DNA of 64,000 bases, from the NCBI RefSeq assembly GCF_042677145.1, contig NZ_JBHTIT010000001.1, forward strand, positions 1,612,001 to 1,676,000, written 5' to 3'. Position numbers and translations under genes: made by a program. This DNA is from Perlucidibaca wandonensis. GTDB lineage: Bacteria; Pseudomonadota; Gammaproteobacteria; Pseudomonadales; Moraxellaceae. Shown here one piece after another: positions 8,932 through 17,624 of this stretch. The notes under the pieces are model-generated. The model had not been told where the DNA came from and searched no databases. It saw nothing but the letters and a program-made list of their open reading frames with translations. Every line of letters begins with the position of its first letter. Positions within the stretch are counted from its first letter, which is position 1.

Positions 8932-9978
8932 ATGACGCTACGATTTCCTTGGCGAGCGGCGGTCACCGCCCTTGCACTCAGCACCGGCGGCCACGCCATC
9001 GCAGGCGACTTTTCCAAATACGACGAACTCAATGACATGATTGAGACGCTCGAAGCGCAGCAAATCTATGCGCCCGGCGAACTGGCGAAACTGTTTGAAG
9101 ATGTATCGCGCCAAGACAAAATTTTAGAACTGATTGCTCGTCCGGCAGAAAAAAGCCGTGAATGGAAAGATTACCGTCCGATCTTCATGCAAAGCTCGCG
9201 TGTCGATGCCGGCGTAGACTTCTGGGAGCAATACCAAGAACCACTTGCGCGTGCCGAAGCTCAGTTTGGCGTGCCCGCCAGCATGATTTTAGCGATCTTG
9301 GGTGTAGAAACTAAATTTGGCGGCAATAAAGGCGGCTACAAAGTCATCGAAGCCTTGGCCACACTAGGCTTCGACTATCCACCCCGCGCCAAGTTTTTCC
9401 GCAATGAACTGCGTGAGTTTCTCATTCTATCGAAGCAAAATGGCATCAATCCGCTTGAAGCCAAAGGCTCCTATGCCGGCGCAATGGGCTTTCCACAGTT
9501 CATGCCGTCGAGCTGGCGCCGTCTCGCTATCGACTTCGATGGTGATGGCCGTATCGACCTAATCAACAACCCTGTCGATGCCATCGGCTCCATTGCCAAC
9601 TACTTCAAAGCCAATGGCTGGAAAGCTGGCGAACCCGTGACTGTGCGCGCAGCCATCCATGGCGATAACTATGATGATGCGACTAGCACCGACCTGAAAA
9701 CCACATCGACCATTGCCGCTTTAGCTAAAGCCGGCATCACGCCGCGCCAAAAGCAGATTTTCCCCGCAAACACGCCAGTGTCTGGTTTACGTCTGCAGGG
9801 CGACAATGGCGGCGAGTTTTGGATAGGCTTTAACAACTTTTTTGTCATCACGCGTTATAACCGCAGTATCCTCTACGCAATGGCCACGCACCAATTGGCC
9901 GAAGAGATACAAGCGGCCCATGATAAGAAAACCGCAGATGCAAGCGCACGCACGCGTGCCATCAGTCACCTGCCCTAG
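8932..9978 (+). CDS. mltB: Lytic murein transglycosylase B
   Basis: A 348-residue family 3 lytic transglycosylase with an N-terminal signal peptide (LALSTGGHAIA). It cleaves the MurNAc-GlcNAc bond in the periplasm, leaving 1,6-anhydro ends. The catalytic glutamate is in ILGVETKFGG (Glu126), followed by GSYAGAMGFPQFMPSSW and an EF-hand-like loop (DFDGDGRIDL) as in MltB/Slt35. E. coli MltB is a lipoprotein, but no lipobox is seen, so it is probably soluble, as with SltB1-type homologues. It lies between rodA and rlpA as in Pseudomonas. The start is preceded by TGGAG. Confidence 0.95.
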   Translation: MTLRFPWRAAVTALALSTGGHAIAGDFSKYDELNDMIETLEAQQIYAPGELAKLFEDVSRQDKILELIARPAEKSREWKDYRPIFMQSSRVDAGVDFWEQYQEPLARAEAQFGVPASMILAILGVETKFGGNKGGYKVIEALATLGFDYPPRAKFFRNELREFLILSKQNGINPLEAKGSYAGAMGFPQFMPSSWRRLAIDFDGDGRIDLINNPVDAIGSIANYFKANGWKAGEPVTVRAAIHGDNYDDATSTDLKTTSTIAALAKAGITPRQKQIFPANTPVSGLRLQGDNGGEFWIGFNNFFVITRYNRSILYAMATHQLAEEIQAAHDKKTADASARTRAISHLP

Positions 9979-10969
9979 GGCAAAGCGCTTTGGCCAGCAC
10001 TTGTTTGCTGGCCAAAGTTGTTCGCTACTCCTCTGCTTACTGCTTGGCGTGACACTCTCACCAGCCAGCTACGCGGAAGAGGAAGAGGCAGCGCCGCAAG
10101 CAACACCTCAAGTAACGCCTCAATCAACACCACCGCCAGCCCCACAAGCAACGCCTGCCGCTAACCTCGGCGCGCCTAATTGGCAGCAATGGCAACTCGC
10201 AAGCGAATCCGCAGAAGCCATCGTCGATAACGAGGTCAATGACAGCGGCTTATTAATTGATGCCATTGCCGATGAGTCTGAAGCCGGCCTTAAACTCGAC
10301 GAAGATGAGCTAGCCAGCTACGGCACGAGCGCTTCTTGGCTGCTACGCGGCGAACCCTATTTCATCGACACAATCGACCTTGGCCCACGCCAAGTCGGCA
10401 TATCGTCATGGTATGGCCCAGGCTTTAATGGCCGCCGAACCGCCAGCGGTGAAATCTTCAATATGCATCAGCTCACTGCTGCACATCGCACGCTACCGCT
10501 GCCTAGTTATATCCGCGTCACCAACCTCAGCAATAACCGTGTTGTCATCGTTAAGGTAAATGATCGTGGCCCATATCACGGCAAACGCATGCTCGACCTG
10601 TCCTACGCGGCAGCGCAAGCCTTAGGCTTTAAAGGCGTGGCGAAAGTCAGCATTGAGCCTGTCGACCAAGGTCGAACCGGTCATTTGCGCAAAGGCAAAG
10701 CGCTCAACTCATCAGAGGTTTATCGCGTGCGTTTGGGTAACTTTCGCAATGCTGATCTTGCCCACGATTTGGAAAGTCGCCTGCTAACTATCATCCCAAA
10801 AGGCGTTGGCATTGATGTCATCAAAGAGCGCGACCCAGAGCAGGCTTACCGGGTCTCAGTTGGACCCATGCTGACTCGTGAGGAAGCTGAGTTAGTGATT
10901 CGAGGTTTGCGCGCACAGCGAGTCGGCTTGATGATGAATATCGCCATTCGCCCAAGCCCCGAAGAATAA
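9938..10969 (+). CDS. rlpA: RlpA-like septal ring lytic transglycosylase with SPOR domain
   Basis: About 343 residues. The order is a signal peptide ending around SPASYA, a low-complexity Pro/Ala/Gln/Thr linker, a double-psi beta-barrel domain (GISSWYGPGFNGRRTASGE, VKVNDRGPYHGKRMLDLSY), and a C-terminal SPOR domain that binds denuded glycan at the septum. RlpA of Pseudomonas cleaves naked glycan strands to separate daughter cells. No lipobox cysteine is present, whereas RlpA is usually a lipoprotein. The start is uncertain: the ATG at 9938 overlaps mltB by 41 bases and gives a long n-region; a GTG at 9956 and a TTG at 10001 are alternatives. A 12-bp stem lies inside the signal-peptide coding region. 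Confidence 0.85.
   Translation: MQAHARVPSVTCPRAKRFGQHLFAGQSCSLLLCLLLGVTLSPASYAEEEEAAPQATPQVTPQSTPPPAPQATPAANLGAPNWQQWQLASESAEAIVDNEVNDSGLLIDAIADESEAGLKLDEDELASYGTSASWLLRGEPYFIDTIDLGPRQVGISSWYGPGFNGRRTASGEIFNMHQLTAAHRTLPLPSYIRVTNLSNNRVVIVKVNDRGPYHGKRMLDLSYAAAQALGFKGVAKVSIEPVDQGRTGHLRKGKALNSSEVYRVRLGNFRNADLAHDLESRLLTIIPKGVGIDVIKERDPEQAYRVSVGPMLTREEAELVIRGLRAQRVGLMMNIAIRPSPEE
9988..10017 (+). repeat. Perfect 12-bp inverted repeat between the mltB stop and the rlpA signal-peptide codons
   Basis: CTTTGGCCAGCA at 9988-9999 and its exact complement at 10006-10017 can form a 12-bp stem with a 6-base loop, nine bases after the mltB stop. It resembles a terminator stem but has only a weak T-run (TTGTTC) after it, and it lies in the codons for the rlpA signal peptide. 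It may reduce read-through or control rlpA translation. Confidence 0.6.
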
Positions 10970-10972
10970 GCC

Positions 10973-11773
10973 TTAGCTTTTTATGCGGCGCGGCAAATAC
11001 GGCTGTGTCTTTCCAGTCTGCACAGTCTTCACCGCCACGCGTTGGTTCTTACCAAACAGCAAACGCAGCTGATACCAGCGCTCTAGCCAAAATGCATGAT
11101 TTTCCGACGCCGGCCATGCGCGCTGAAAGAGAAACTTAGTCGATGCCACTGAGTCTGGTGAACGCGTTGCAATGCTCGCGGCCAACTCACGCGCCGCAAG
11201 CAATGGCTGTTCGTGAGTCTCTGTCACCAAACCCCACACCTTGCCCTGCTCGGCACTAAAGCATTCGGCCGTCATCGATAAGCGCTTGGCAATATCTATC
11301 GGCACTAAATCGCGCAGGCTCACAGTGCCCGACATATCTGGCACCAAACCCCATTTCGCCTCCATGATTGAGAGCTCGCAATCTGGCGTGGCAAGGCGGA
11401 AGTCGGCGGCTAAAGCGATTTGCATGCCCGCTCCATAGCAACGGCCATGCAATACCGCGATCACAGGCACGGCTAAACGACGCCAAACCCAAGCCACTTC
11501 CTGAAAATTATTGGTGTTGCGCCATAAAGGTCGTAAAAAGTGCCGCGCCATGTTTTGTGGCTTAGCCATAAAACTGGGAATGTTTAGGCCACTGCAAAAA
11601 CTCGGGCCTTCGCCATGAATAATCACCGCCCGCAGGTTTTTATCGCGCGATAACTCGCGACCTGCAGCAATGAGCTCGGTAAGCGTATCGACGCTGACCG
11701 CGTTGTGCTTCTCCGCACGCGCCAAAATTACTTCAGCGATGTTGCCGTGTCGCTCAATCCGAATTGCCGCCAT
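10973..11773 (-). CDS. Crotonase-family (enoyl-CoA hydratase/isomerase) protein
   Basis: A 266-residue crotonase-fold protein. The oxyanion-hole segments are present (FCSGLNIPSF and GRCYGAGMQIALAADFRLA), followed by WGLVPDMSGT, where the catalytic acid would lie. This pattern fits the enoyl-CoA hydratase/isomerase group, which acts on fatty acyl-CoA or related thioesters in the cytoplasm. The exact reaction cannot be assigned. It is convergent with rlpA (gap 3 bp) and interrupts the usual rlpA-dacA adjacency. A strong palindrome lies 18-40 bp ahead of the start, so it may be under its own repressor. Confidence 0.85.
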   Translation of the reverse strand: MAAIRIERHGNIAEVILARAEKHNAVSVDTLTELIAAGRELSRDKNLRAVIIHGEGPSFCSGLNIPSFMAKPQNMARHFLRPLWRNTNNFQEVAWVWRRLAVPVIAVLHGRCYGAGMQIALAADFRLATPDCELSIMEAKWGLVPDMSGTVSLRDLVPIDIAKRLSMTAECFSAEQGKVWGLVTETHEQPLLAARELAASIATRSPDSVASTKFLFQRAWPASENHAFWLERWYQLRLLFGKNQRVAVKTVQTGKTQPYLPRRIKS

Positions 11774-11791
11774 GGTTTATCTCAGCTCTAA

Positions 11792-11813
11792 CTAATCTTG
11801 CGTGCAAGATTAG
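11792..11813. promoter_or_regulatory. Palindromic candidate operator ahead of the crotonase gene
   Basis: CTAATCTTGC at 11792-11801 and its exact complement GCAAGATTAG at 11804-11813 are separated by only two bases, giving perfect 10-bp arms. The site lies 19 bp upstream of the crotonase start (minus strand) and about 110 bp before dacA. The compact symmetry suits a dimeric repressor better than a terminator, and no T-run follows. No regulator gene is adjacent. Confidence 0.55.
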
Positions 11814-11920
11814 CAGATGACTGCCATCCCGAGGGCATCATGCAGTAAACTAGGCGCGCTCTCGCACAGTCCCAGCTCTCGCCTGAACTGTGCCCGCCAC
11901 ACACCGATTTAGGATCTGTT

Positions 11921-13069
11921 ATGAATTTTCGTTTAGCCCTGCCCTTGGTGTTGAGCTTAGTCTCCGCCCCCGCACTGGCCTTTGTTATTCCAACCCCGCC
12001 CGCGCTCGATAATAAATCCTCAATCTTGATCGACTTTGCCTCTGGCCAAGTCCTCACTGACAACAACGCCGACATGCCGGTTGAGCCAGCATCATTGACC
12101 AAAATGATGACCAGCTACATCGTCGAACGTGCGCTCGATTCAGGTCGTCTAAAAGAGACTGATTTGGTCGGCGTTAGCGAACACGCTTGGTGCCGTGGCT
12201 CTAGCAATGAATCGTGCATGTACTTGCCGCTCAATGGTCAAGCCACTGTCATCGACATGCTCCGTGGCGTCATTATTCAATCCGGTAACGATGCATCGAA
12301 AGCCTTAGCTGAACATATTGCCGGCTCAGAGCCAGCATTCGCCGAGATCATGAATGGCGAAGCTAAGCGCTTAGGCATGAAAAATACGCATTTTATGAAT
12401 GCCACTGGCTTGCCCGACCCAGCCCATATCACTACCGCTCGTGATATGGCGATCTTGGCACGCGCCATCATCAAAGATAGCAATAAGTACTACCCGATTT
12501 ATTCGGAAAAGTCTTTTACTTACAACAACATCAAGCAAGGCAACCGTAATGCCCTGCTTTATACTGACCCAACTGTCGATGGCTTGAAAACAGGCCACAC
12601 CAATGCCGCAGGCTATTGCCTAGTAGCATCTAGCCAACGTAGCAGCATGCGTTTGATTGCTGCCGTTATGGGCACCACCAGTATGCAAGCTCGTGCAGAC
12701 CAAGTGCGCGCTCTATTGAACTGGGGCTTTAGCAGCTACGAAAGCGTGACACCAATGAAAGCTGGCACCATCCTCTCTGAAGCGCCATTGTGGTTTGGTG
12801 TTGCCGACACTGTGAAAGTTGGCTTAGCGGATGATTTATCGCTGACCCTACCACGCGGCAAAAAAGACTCAGTTGAAGCAAAAACACGTTTGCAGCCAGA
12901 GCTCAGCGCACCAATCGCCAAAGGCCAAGTGGTTGGCGAAGTCGTGGTTAGCATCGATGGCAAAGTGCTTGCCACTCAGCCAGTTGTCGCCATGGAAGCT
13001 GTTGAAGAAGCCAACTTCGTGGTGCGCATGTGGCACTACCTAAAACGCTTTTTGACCAACTTATTCTAA
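11921..13069 (+). CDS. dacA: D-alanyl-D-alanine carboxypeptidase (PBP5/6 type)
   Basis: A 382-residue low-molecular-weight penicillin-binding protein. A signal peptide ends near APALA, followed by the peptidase S11 domain with SLTK (Ser58, Lys61), SGN and KTGHTNAAGY motifs, a C-terminal beta domain, and an amphipathic C terminus (VRMWHYLKRFLTNLF) that would anchor it to the inner membrane. It trims the terminal D-Ala from pentapeptide side chains and so controls cross-linking. dacA-ybeD-lipB-lipA is a conserved order, although here lipA lies 13 kb away. Confidence 0.97.
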   Translation: MNFRLALPLVLSLVSAPALAFVIPTPPALDNKSSILIDFASGQVLTDNNADMPVEPASLTKMMTSYIVERALDSGRLKETDLVGVSEHAWCRGSSNESCMYLPLNGQATVIDMLRGVIIQSGNDASKALAEHIAGSEPAFAEIMNGEAKRLGMKNTHFMNATGLPDPAHITTARDMAILARAIIKDSNKYYPIYSEKSFTYNNIKQGNRNALLYTDPTVDGLKTGHTNAAGYCLVASSQRSSMRLIAAVMGTTSMQARADQVRALLNWGFSSYESVTPMKAGTILSEAPLWFGVADTVKVGLADDLSLTLPRGKKDSVEAKTRLQPELSAPIAKGQVVGEVVVSIDGKVLATQPVVAMEAVEEANFVVRMWHYLKRFLTNLF

Positions 13070-13093
13070 GCCACTACACAGACGAGGCCGGCA

Positions 13094-13378
13094 ATGACTG
13101 AACGCCCTACCGACATTAAGAATGAAGAACTATGGGTCTTTCCCATGGACTACCCCTTAAAAGTCATGGGAGAGGCGAGCCAGCCAATGGCACAGATTGT
13201 TGCCGACCTCATTTGCAAATATGTGCCCAGCTTTGATCCAGCCACAATTGAGATGCAGACCTCGTCGAAAGGCAAATATGTATCGATACGAGTGGTTTTT
13301 CATGCCGAGCGCAAAGAGCAGATTAACGATGTCTACGCCGCGCTCGCCGCTGAGCCGGCCATTCGTTTAGCACTCTAA
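13094..13378 (+). CDS. ybeD: DUF493 family protein YbeD
   Basis: A 94-residue protein of the YbeD/UPF0250 family, with the typical beginning (WVFPMDYPLKVMG) and a ferredoxin-like beta-alpha pattern. The E. coli structure resembles ACT-type regulatory domains; its function is not established. It is a constant neighbour of dacA and lipB, as here, 24 bases after dacA and 3 bases before lipB. A GAGG sequence precedes the start. Confidence 0.95.
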   Translation: MTERPTDIKNEELWVFPMDYPLKVMGEASQPMAQIVADLICKYVPSFDPATIEMQTSSKGKYVSIRVVFHAERKEQINDVYAALAAEPAIRLAL

Positions 13379-13381
13379 ATC

Positions 13382-14053
13382 ATGGCACGTCCTTGGCAGA
13401 TTAGCCGCTTAGCAGAGCTCGAATATTCGGGCTGCTATGAGGCTATGAAGACTTATACCGAGACGCGCGATGCCGATAGCAGTGACCAACTATGGCTGCT
13501 CGAGCATTCGCCGGTATACACCCAAGGCCAAGCAGGCAAGCCCGAACATGTCTTGCTCAGCAACAACATTCCCATTGTGCAGAGTGATCGCGGCGGCCAG
13601 GTTACCTATCATGGCCCTGGCCAGCTTGTCGGCTATTTACTAGTCGACATCGATCGTATTGGCGTTAACACGCGCAAATTTGTTGAGCGCGTGGAAGATG
13701 CACTCACCGATGCCATTCGCTCCTTTGGCATTGCCGCTGAAGCCAATCGCGACGCGCATGGTGTTTATGTGCAAGGTCGAAAAATTGCCTCGCTAGGACT
13801 GCGCATTCGTCGCGGTCGCAGCTATCACGGCTTCTCGCTTAATGTCGCCATGGATATGCAACCCTTTCTCGGCATCAACCCCTGCGGCTATGCCGGCCTA
13901 GTCATGTGCCAACTGCGCGATGAACTAGCGCAAGACCATCCCTCGCGCGCACTCAGCGACCGCGAATTAATCACCGCAGTCGATAAAGCCTGCTGCTTGG
14001 CATTGAGCCAACACTTCCCTGAACTAGACCTTGGTCTAGATGAGCAGCGCTAG
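13382..14053 (+). CDS. lipB: Octanoyl-[ACP]:protein N-octanoyltransferase
   Basis: A 223-residue enzyme that moves octanoate from acyl carrier protein to lipoyl domains of 2-oxoacid dehydrogenases and the glycine cleavage H protein. The active site is clear: RGGQVTYHGPGQL, the catalytic Lys134 in GRKIASLGLRI, and the acyl-accepting Cys168 in NPCGYAGLVM. Its partner lipA, which inserts the sulphurs, is at 27,098 instead of next door, so about 13 kb separates the normally adjacent pair. It is likely cotranscribed with dacA and ybeD. Confidence 0.98.
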   Translation: MARPWQISRLAELEYSGCYEAMKTYTETRDADSSDQLWLLEHSPVYTQGQAGKPEHVLLSNNIPIVQSDRGGQVTYHGPGQLVGYLLVDIDRIGVNTRKFVERVEDALTDAIRSFGIAAEANRDAHGVYVQGRKIASLGLRIRRGRSYHGFSLNVAMDMQPFLGINPCGYAGLVMCQLRDELAQDHPSRALSDRELITAVDKACCLALSQHFPELDLGLDEQR

Positions 14054-14113
14054 ACAGCCAATCGCTCATATACCATAGTCGCAAGTCGTTCTTATCATTG
14101 ATGGAATGGCTCT

Positions 14114-17100
14114 ATGCCACAGTGGCTTCTGCCCCTAGTCTCCGTCCTCTATGTATCACTGCTATTTGCGGTGGCGTATTGGGGCGACCATCACAGCCCG
14201 CGTTTAAGCCATCGTCAGCAAGGCATTATTTATAGCCTAACGCTCGCGGTGTACTGCACTTCGTGGACGTTTTATGGCGCCGTTGGCTCTGCCGTAACCA
14301 ATGGCTGGGGCTACCTGCCTATCTATCTCGGCCCGCTGCTGTTTATTCTATTTGCTCGCGGCTTGATGGAGCGTTTGGTACTCATCAGCAAGGCGCAGTC
14401 GATTACCAGCATTGCTGACTTTATTGCCGCACGTTATGGCAAGGCTCAGCATCTAGCAGGTACCGTTGCGGTAATTGCCATTATTGGCGCGCTGCCGTAT
14501 ATCGCGCTGCAACTTAAAGCGGTGGCCATGAGCGTGAATGTGCTCAGCGCAGCCGGCCTCAACAACCCCTTCCCGACTAGCGATACCGCGCTGTGGATTA
14601 GCTTGGTGCTGGCCGCTCTCGCCATCTTATTTGGTACGCGCCACATCGATGCCACCGAGCACCATCAAGGCCTGATGCTCGCCGTGGCGCTTGAGTCTGT
14701 GGTCAAGCTTGCCGCATTGGTCGCTGTCGGCATTTTCGCGCTACTGCATCTCGATGCCCTGCCTAGCGATTGGATTAACTCACCAGCACTCGATCAATTA
14801 GCCCGACCTAGTGATCTGCCGCAAGGTTTTCTAGCGCAAGTCCTATTGGCATTTTTAGCCATGGTCTGCTTACCGCGCCAGTTCCATGTCGGCGTTGTCG
14901 AGTGCAACGATGCCAGCCATGTTCGCCAGTCGCATAATTGGTTTGGCGGCTATTTACTGTTGATTTCGCTAGCGGTTTTACCCATCGCCGCGATGGCTCT
15001 GCTCGACCCCGGCTTGGCGCGCATGCATCCCGATATTGCCGTGCTCGCGCTGCCGTTAGCGGCCAATAATGAAGCTCTCGCGGTATTTGCCTTTATCGGC
15101 GGATTCTCCGCTGCCGCCGGCATGGTGATCGTCTCCAGCGTGGCGTTATCGACCATGATTACCAACGACTTGGTTGTGCCCATGCTGTTGCGCTCGAAGC
15201 GCTTTGGCCAGCGTCTCGCGCTCCGACTCCTACTTATTCGCCGCTTATCGATTATTGCGCTAACGCTACTCGGCTACGGCTACTACCGAGTCATTGAAGA
15301 GTTCTCTCAGCTCAATGCCGTCGGCCTACTCGCATTCTCAGCCGTTGCGCACTTCGCTCCCGCCCTGCTTGCTGGCCTGTTTTGGCGCGGCGGCAGTCGC
15401 CAAGGCGTGATGGTCGGTCTCATCGCCGGCATCAGTGTCTGGGCCTACACACTAATGATCCCCGCCATGCTGCCCGCGCTTGGCCTCAGTGCTGAATGGC
15501 TCAGTCAAGGACCATTCGGCCTTAGCTGGCTACGCCCACAAGCGTTGTTTTATCTAGAGGGGTGGGACCCGCTCACGCACGGTGTATTTTGGAGTTTGTT
15601 GGTCAATATCAGCTGCTTTGTCGTGGTGTCTTTACGCTTTCGCCCAGGCATCAGTGAGCAGCTTGAAAGCAGCCACTTTCTTGATCCATTTACCACGCAA
15701 AGCCAAGCGCTACATACAGAAGAATGGCAGCGCCTACCGCTCAGCGAGCTTCACGCTTTGGCCTCTCGTATCCTAGGTGAGGAAGCGACAAATCAGGCCT
15801 TTGATCAGTTTGCTCGCGGGCGTGGCCAGCAACTCGACTTACGCCGCTCGGCCAGTCGTGCTTGGGTGCAATTTACCGAGCGCTTGCTAGCCGGTGCCAT
15901 GGGCGCTGCATCATCGCGTGCCATTTTAACCACGGTTCTGCGCGGCAGTGGTTTAGAGATTGGCCAAGTAGTAGCCTTGCTTGATCAAAGCTCACAGCTG
16001 CAACGCTTTAATCGCGGCGTGCTCAACACCATGATGGAGCACATCGAGCAGGGTATTAGTGTGGTCGATGCTGAAATGCGCTTGGTGGCATGGAATCGAC
16101 GCTATCTTGAACTTTTTGATTACCCCGATGGCATGGTCTATACCGGTTGCCCTGTGGCAGATTTGATTCGCTATAACGCCGAACAAGGCGAGTGCGGGCC
16201 AGGCCTAATCGACGCCCATGTCGAAAAGCGCATTCGTCATATGCGCGAAGGCAGTCCGCATATTTTTGAGCGCATTCGGCCCGATGGCCAAGTGTTAGAG
16301 CTACGCGGACGGCCAGTGCCCGGCGGCGGCTTTGTGACTACATTTGCCGATATCACACACTTCAAGCGTACTGAACACACACTAGCTGAAGCCAAAACCG
16401 AACTAGAGGAACGTGTTGCATTGCGCACGGCCGAGCTACAGACAGCTCTAGCGGCACAAGAGCAGGCGAAGAGCCAAGCTGTTGAAGCCAACCAATCTAA
16501 AACACGTTTTTTAGCCGCTGCCAGCCACGATATTTTGCAGCCAATGAATGCCGCGCGACTGTTCTCATCAGCACTAAGCCAGCATCCTGAGCTATCTGGC
16601 GAGGTCGGCGTATTGGCCCAGCAGCTCGATAGCTCGCTGCGTGGCGCTGAAGAGCTACTCTCGGCCTTGCTGGATATTTCACGCCTAGATGCGGGAGCAC
16701 TACTGCCGCACCCCGAAGCCATCGCGCTAGATGCGCTGTTAATCGAACTGATTGAGCAAGTCCGGCCCTTAGCAGCTCAACGTGGCCTTACCCTAAGACT
16801 ATGGATGCCCAAGGGCGCAATTTGGGTGCGTAGCGATAGGCAATGGTTGCGCCGCATTATTCAAAACTTACTAAGCAATGCCCTGCGCTATACCCGCAAT
16901 GGCGGCGTGCTCGTTGGCTTGCGTCGCTGCGACAATGGCCAAGGCTGGCGTCTTGATGTGCGTGATACTGGCCCCGGTGTTCCTTTGGGCCGACAAGCCA
17001 GTATTTTTGAAGAGTTTCAACGTGGCGGCGAAGCTTCTCCTTGGGGCGAAAAAGGCCTTGGCCTGGGTCTCGCCATTGTCGATCGCATGGTGCGGCTGCT

Positions 17101-17587
17101 TGGGCATCGCATTAGCCTGCGCTCGGCGAGTGGTCGTGGAGCCTGCTTTAGCATTCGCATGAGCGCCTGCTCACCTGCCATTCGCGCTGTAAATAGCAGC
17201 GACTTAGCCGTGGCGAATGCCGGCGACTTAAGTCGCTTAACGGTGCTCTGCATCGATAACGAGCCAGATATTTTAGCTGGCATGCAGGCCTTACTAGGTC
17301 GCTGGGGCTGCACTGTCGTCGTTGCTAGCAATGGTGCAGAAGCGCATGCGCAGCTAGAGGAATATCAGCCTGAGGTAATTTTGGCAGACTATCATCTGAC
17401 CAACGACGAAGATGGTTTAGACTTGCTGCTCACCTTAGCCGTTGGTCGAGTTGGCGCATTAGTGACAGCCGATCATAGCGATGAGACTGCGCAAGCGGTG
17501 CGCGCTGCGGGCCTTGGCTTACTGCGTAAGCCCATTAAACCTGCGGCATTGCGCGCATTTTTAGCCGCCAGCGCACAATCGCTTTAA
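14114..17587 (+). CDS. crbS: SLC5-domain hybrid sensor histidine kinase (CrbS/MxtR type)
   Basis: An 1157-residue fusion. Residues about 1-500 form a sodium:solute symporter-like region with about 13 membrane segments. After a linker come a PAS_7 domain (about 640-755), a coiled coil, HisKA with phospho-acceptor His805 in AASHDILQPMNAARL, HATPase with NALRY, DTGPGVP and GLGLGLAIV, and a C-terminal receiver (about 1040-1155) with Asp1092 in ILADYHL. This is the layout of CrbS of Vibrio and MxtR of Pseudomonas, which with CrbR/ErdR activate acs for acetate use. The nearby response regulator and acs support this role. Whether the SLC5 part transports acetate or only senses it is unknown. Confidence 0.88.
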   Translation: MPQWLLPLVSVLYVSLLFAVAYWGDHHSPRLSHRQQGIIYSLTLAVYCTSWTFYGAVGSAVTNGWGYLPIYLGPLLFILFARGLMERLVLISKAQSITSIADFIAARYGKAQHLAGTVAVIAIIGALPYIALQLKAVAMSVNVLSAAGLNNPFPTSDTALWISLVLAALAILFGTRHIDATEHHQGLMLAVALESVVKLAALVAVGIFALLHLDALPSDWINSPALDQLARPSDLPQGFLAQVLLAFLAMVCLPRQFHVGVVECNDASHVRQSHNWFGGYLLLISLAVLPIAAMALLDPGLARMHPDIAVLALPLAANNEALAVFAFIGGFSAAAGMVIVSSVALSTMITNDLVVPMLLRSKRFGQRLALRLLLIRRLSIIALTLLGYGYYRVIEEFSQLNAVGLLAFSAVAHFAPALLAGLFWRGGSRQGVMVGLIAGISVWAYTLMIPAMLPALGLSAEWLSQGPFGLSWLRPQALFYLEGWDPLTHGVFWSLLVNISCFVVVSLRFRPGISEQLESSHFLDPFTTQSQALHTEEWQRLPLSELHALASRILGEEATNQAFDQFARGRGQQLDLRRSASRAWVQFTERLLAGAMGAASSRAILTTVLRGSGLEIGQVVALLDQSSQLQRFNRGVLNTMMEHIEQGISVVDAEMRLVAWNRRYLELFDYPDGMVYTGCPVADLIRYNAEQGECGPGLIDAHVEKRIRHMREGSPHIFERIRPDGQVLELRGRPVPGGGFVTTFADITHFKRTEHTLAEAKTELEERVALRTAELQTALAAQEQAKSQAVEANQSKTRFLAAASHDILQPMNAARLFSSALSQHPELSGEVGVLAQQLDSSLRGAEELLSALLDISRLDAGALLPHPEAIALDALLIELIEQVRPLAAQRGLTLRLWMPKGAIWVRSDRQWLRRIIQNLLSNALRYTRNGGVLVGLRRCDNGQGWRLDVRDTGPGVPLGRQASIFEEFQRGGEASPWGEKGLGLGLAIVDRMVRLLGHRISLRSASGRGACFSIRMSACSPAIRAVNSSDLAVANAGDLSRLTVLCIDNEPDILAGMQALLGRWGCTVVVASNGAEAHAQLEEYQPEVILADYHLTNDEDGLDLLLTLAVGRVGALVTADHSDETAQAVRAAGLGLLRKPIKPAALRAFLAASAQSL

Positions 17588-17624
17588 GTCATTTATTAGC
17601 TGGGTACGCCCTAGGCCTTAGTTT

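Noticed and set aside
16237..16722. Minus-strand open frame of about 160 codons within the sensor kinase gene
   Set aside because: Antisense to the HisKA region; Ser/Ala-rich shadow of the kinase coding sequence.
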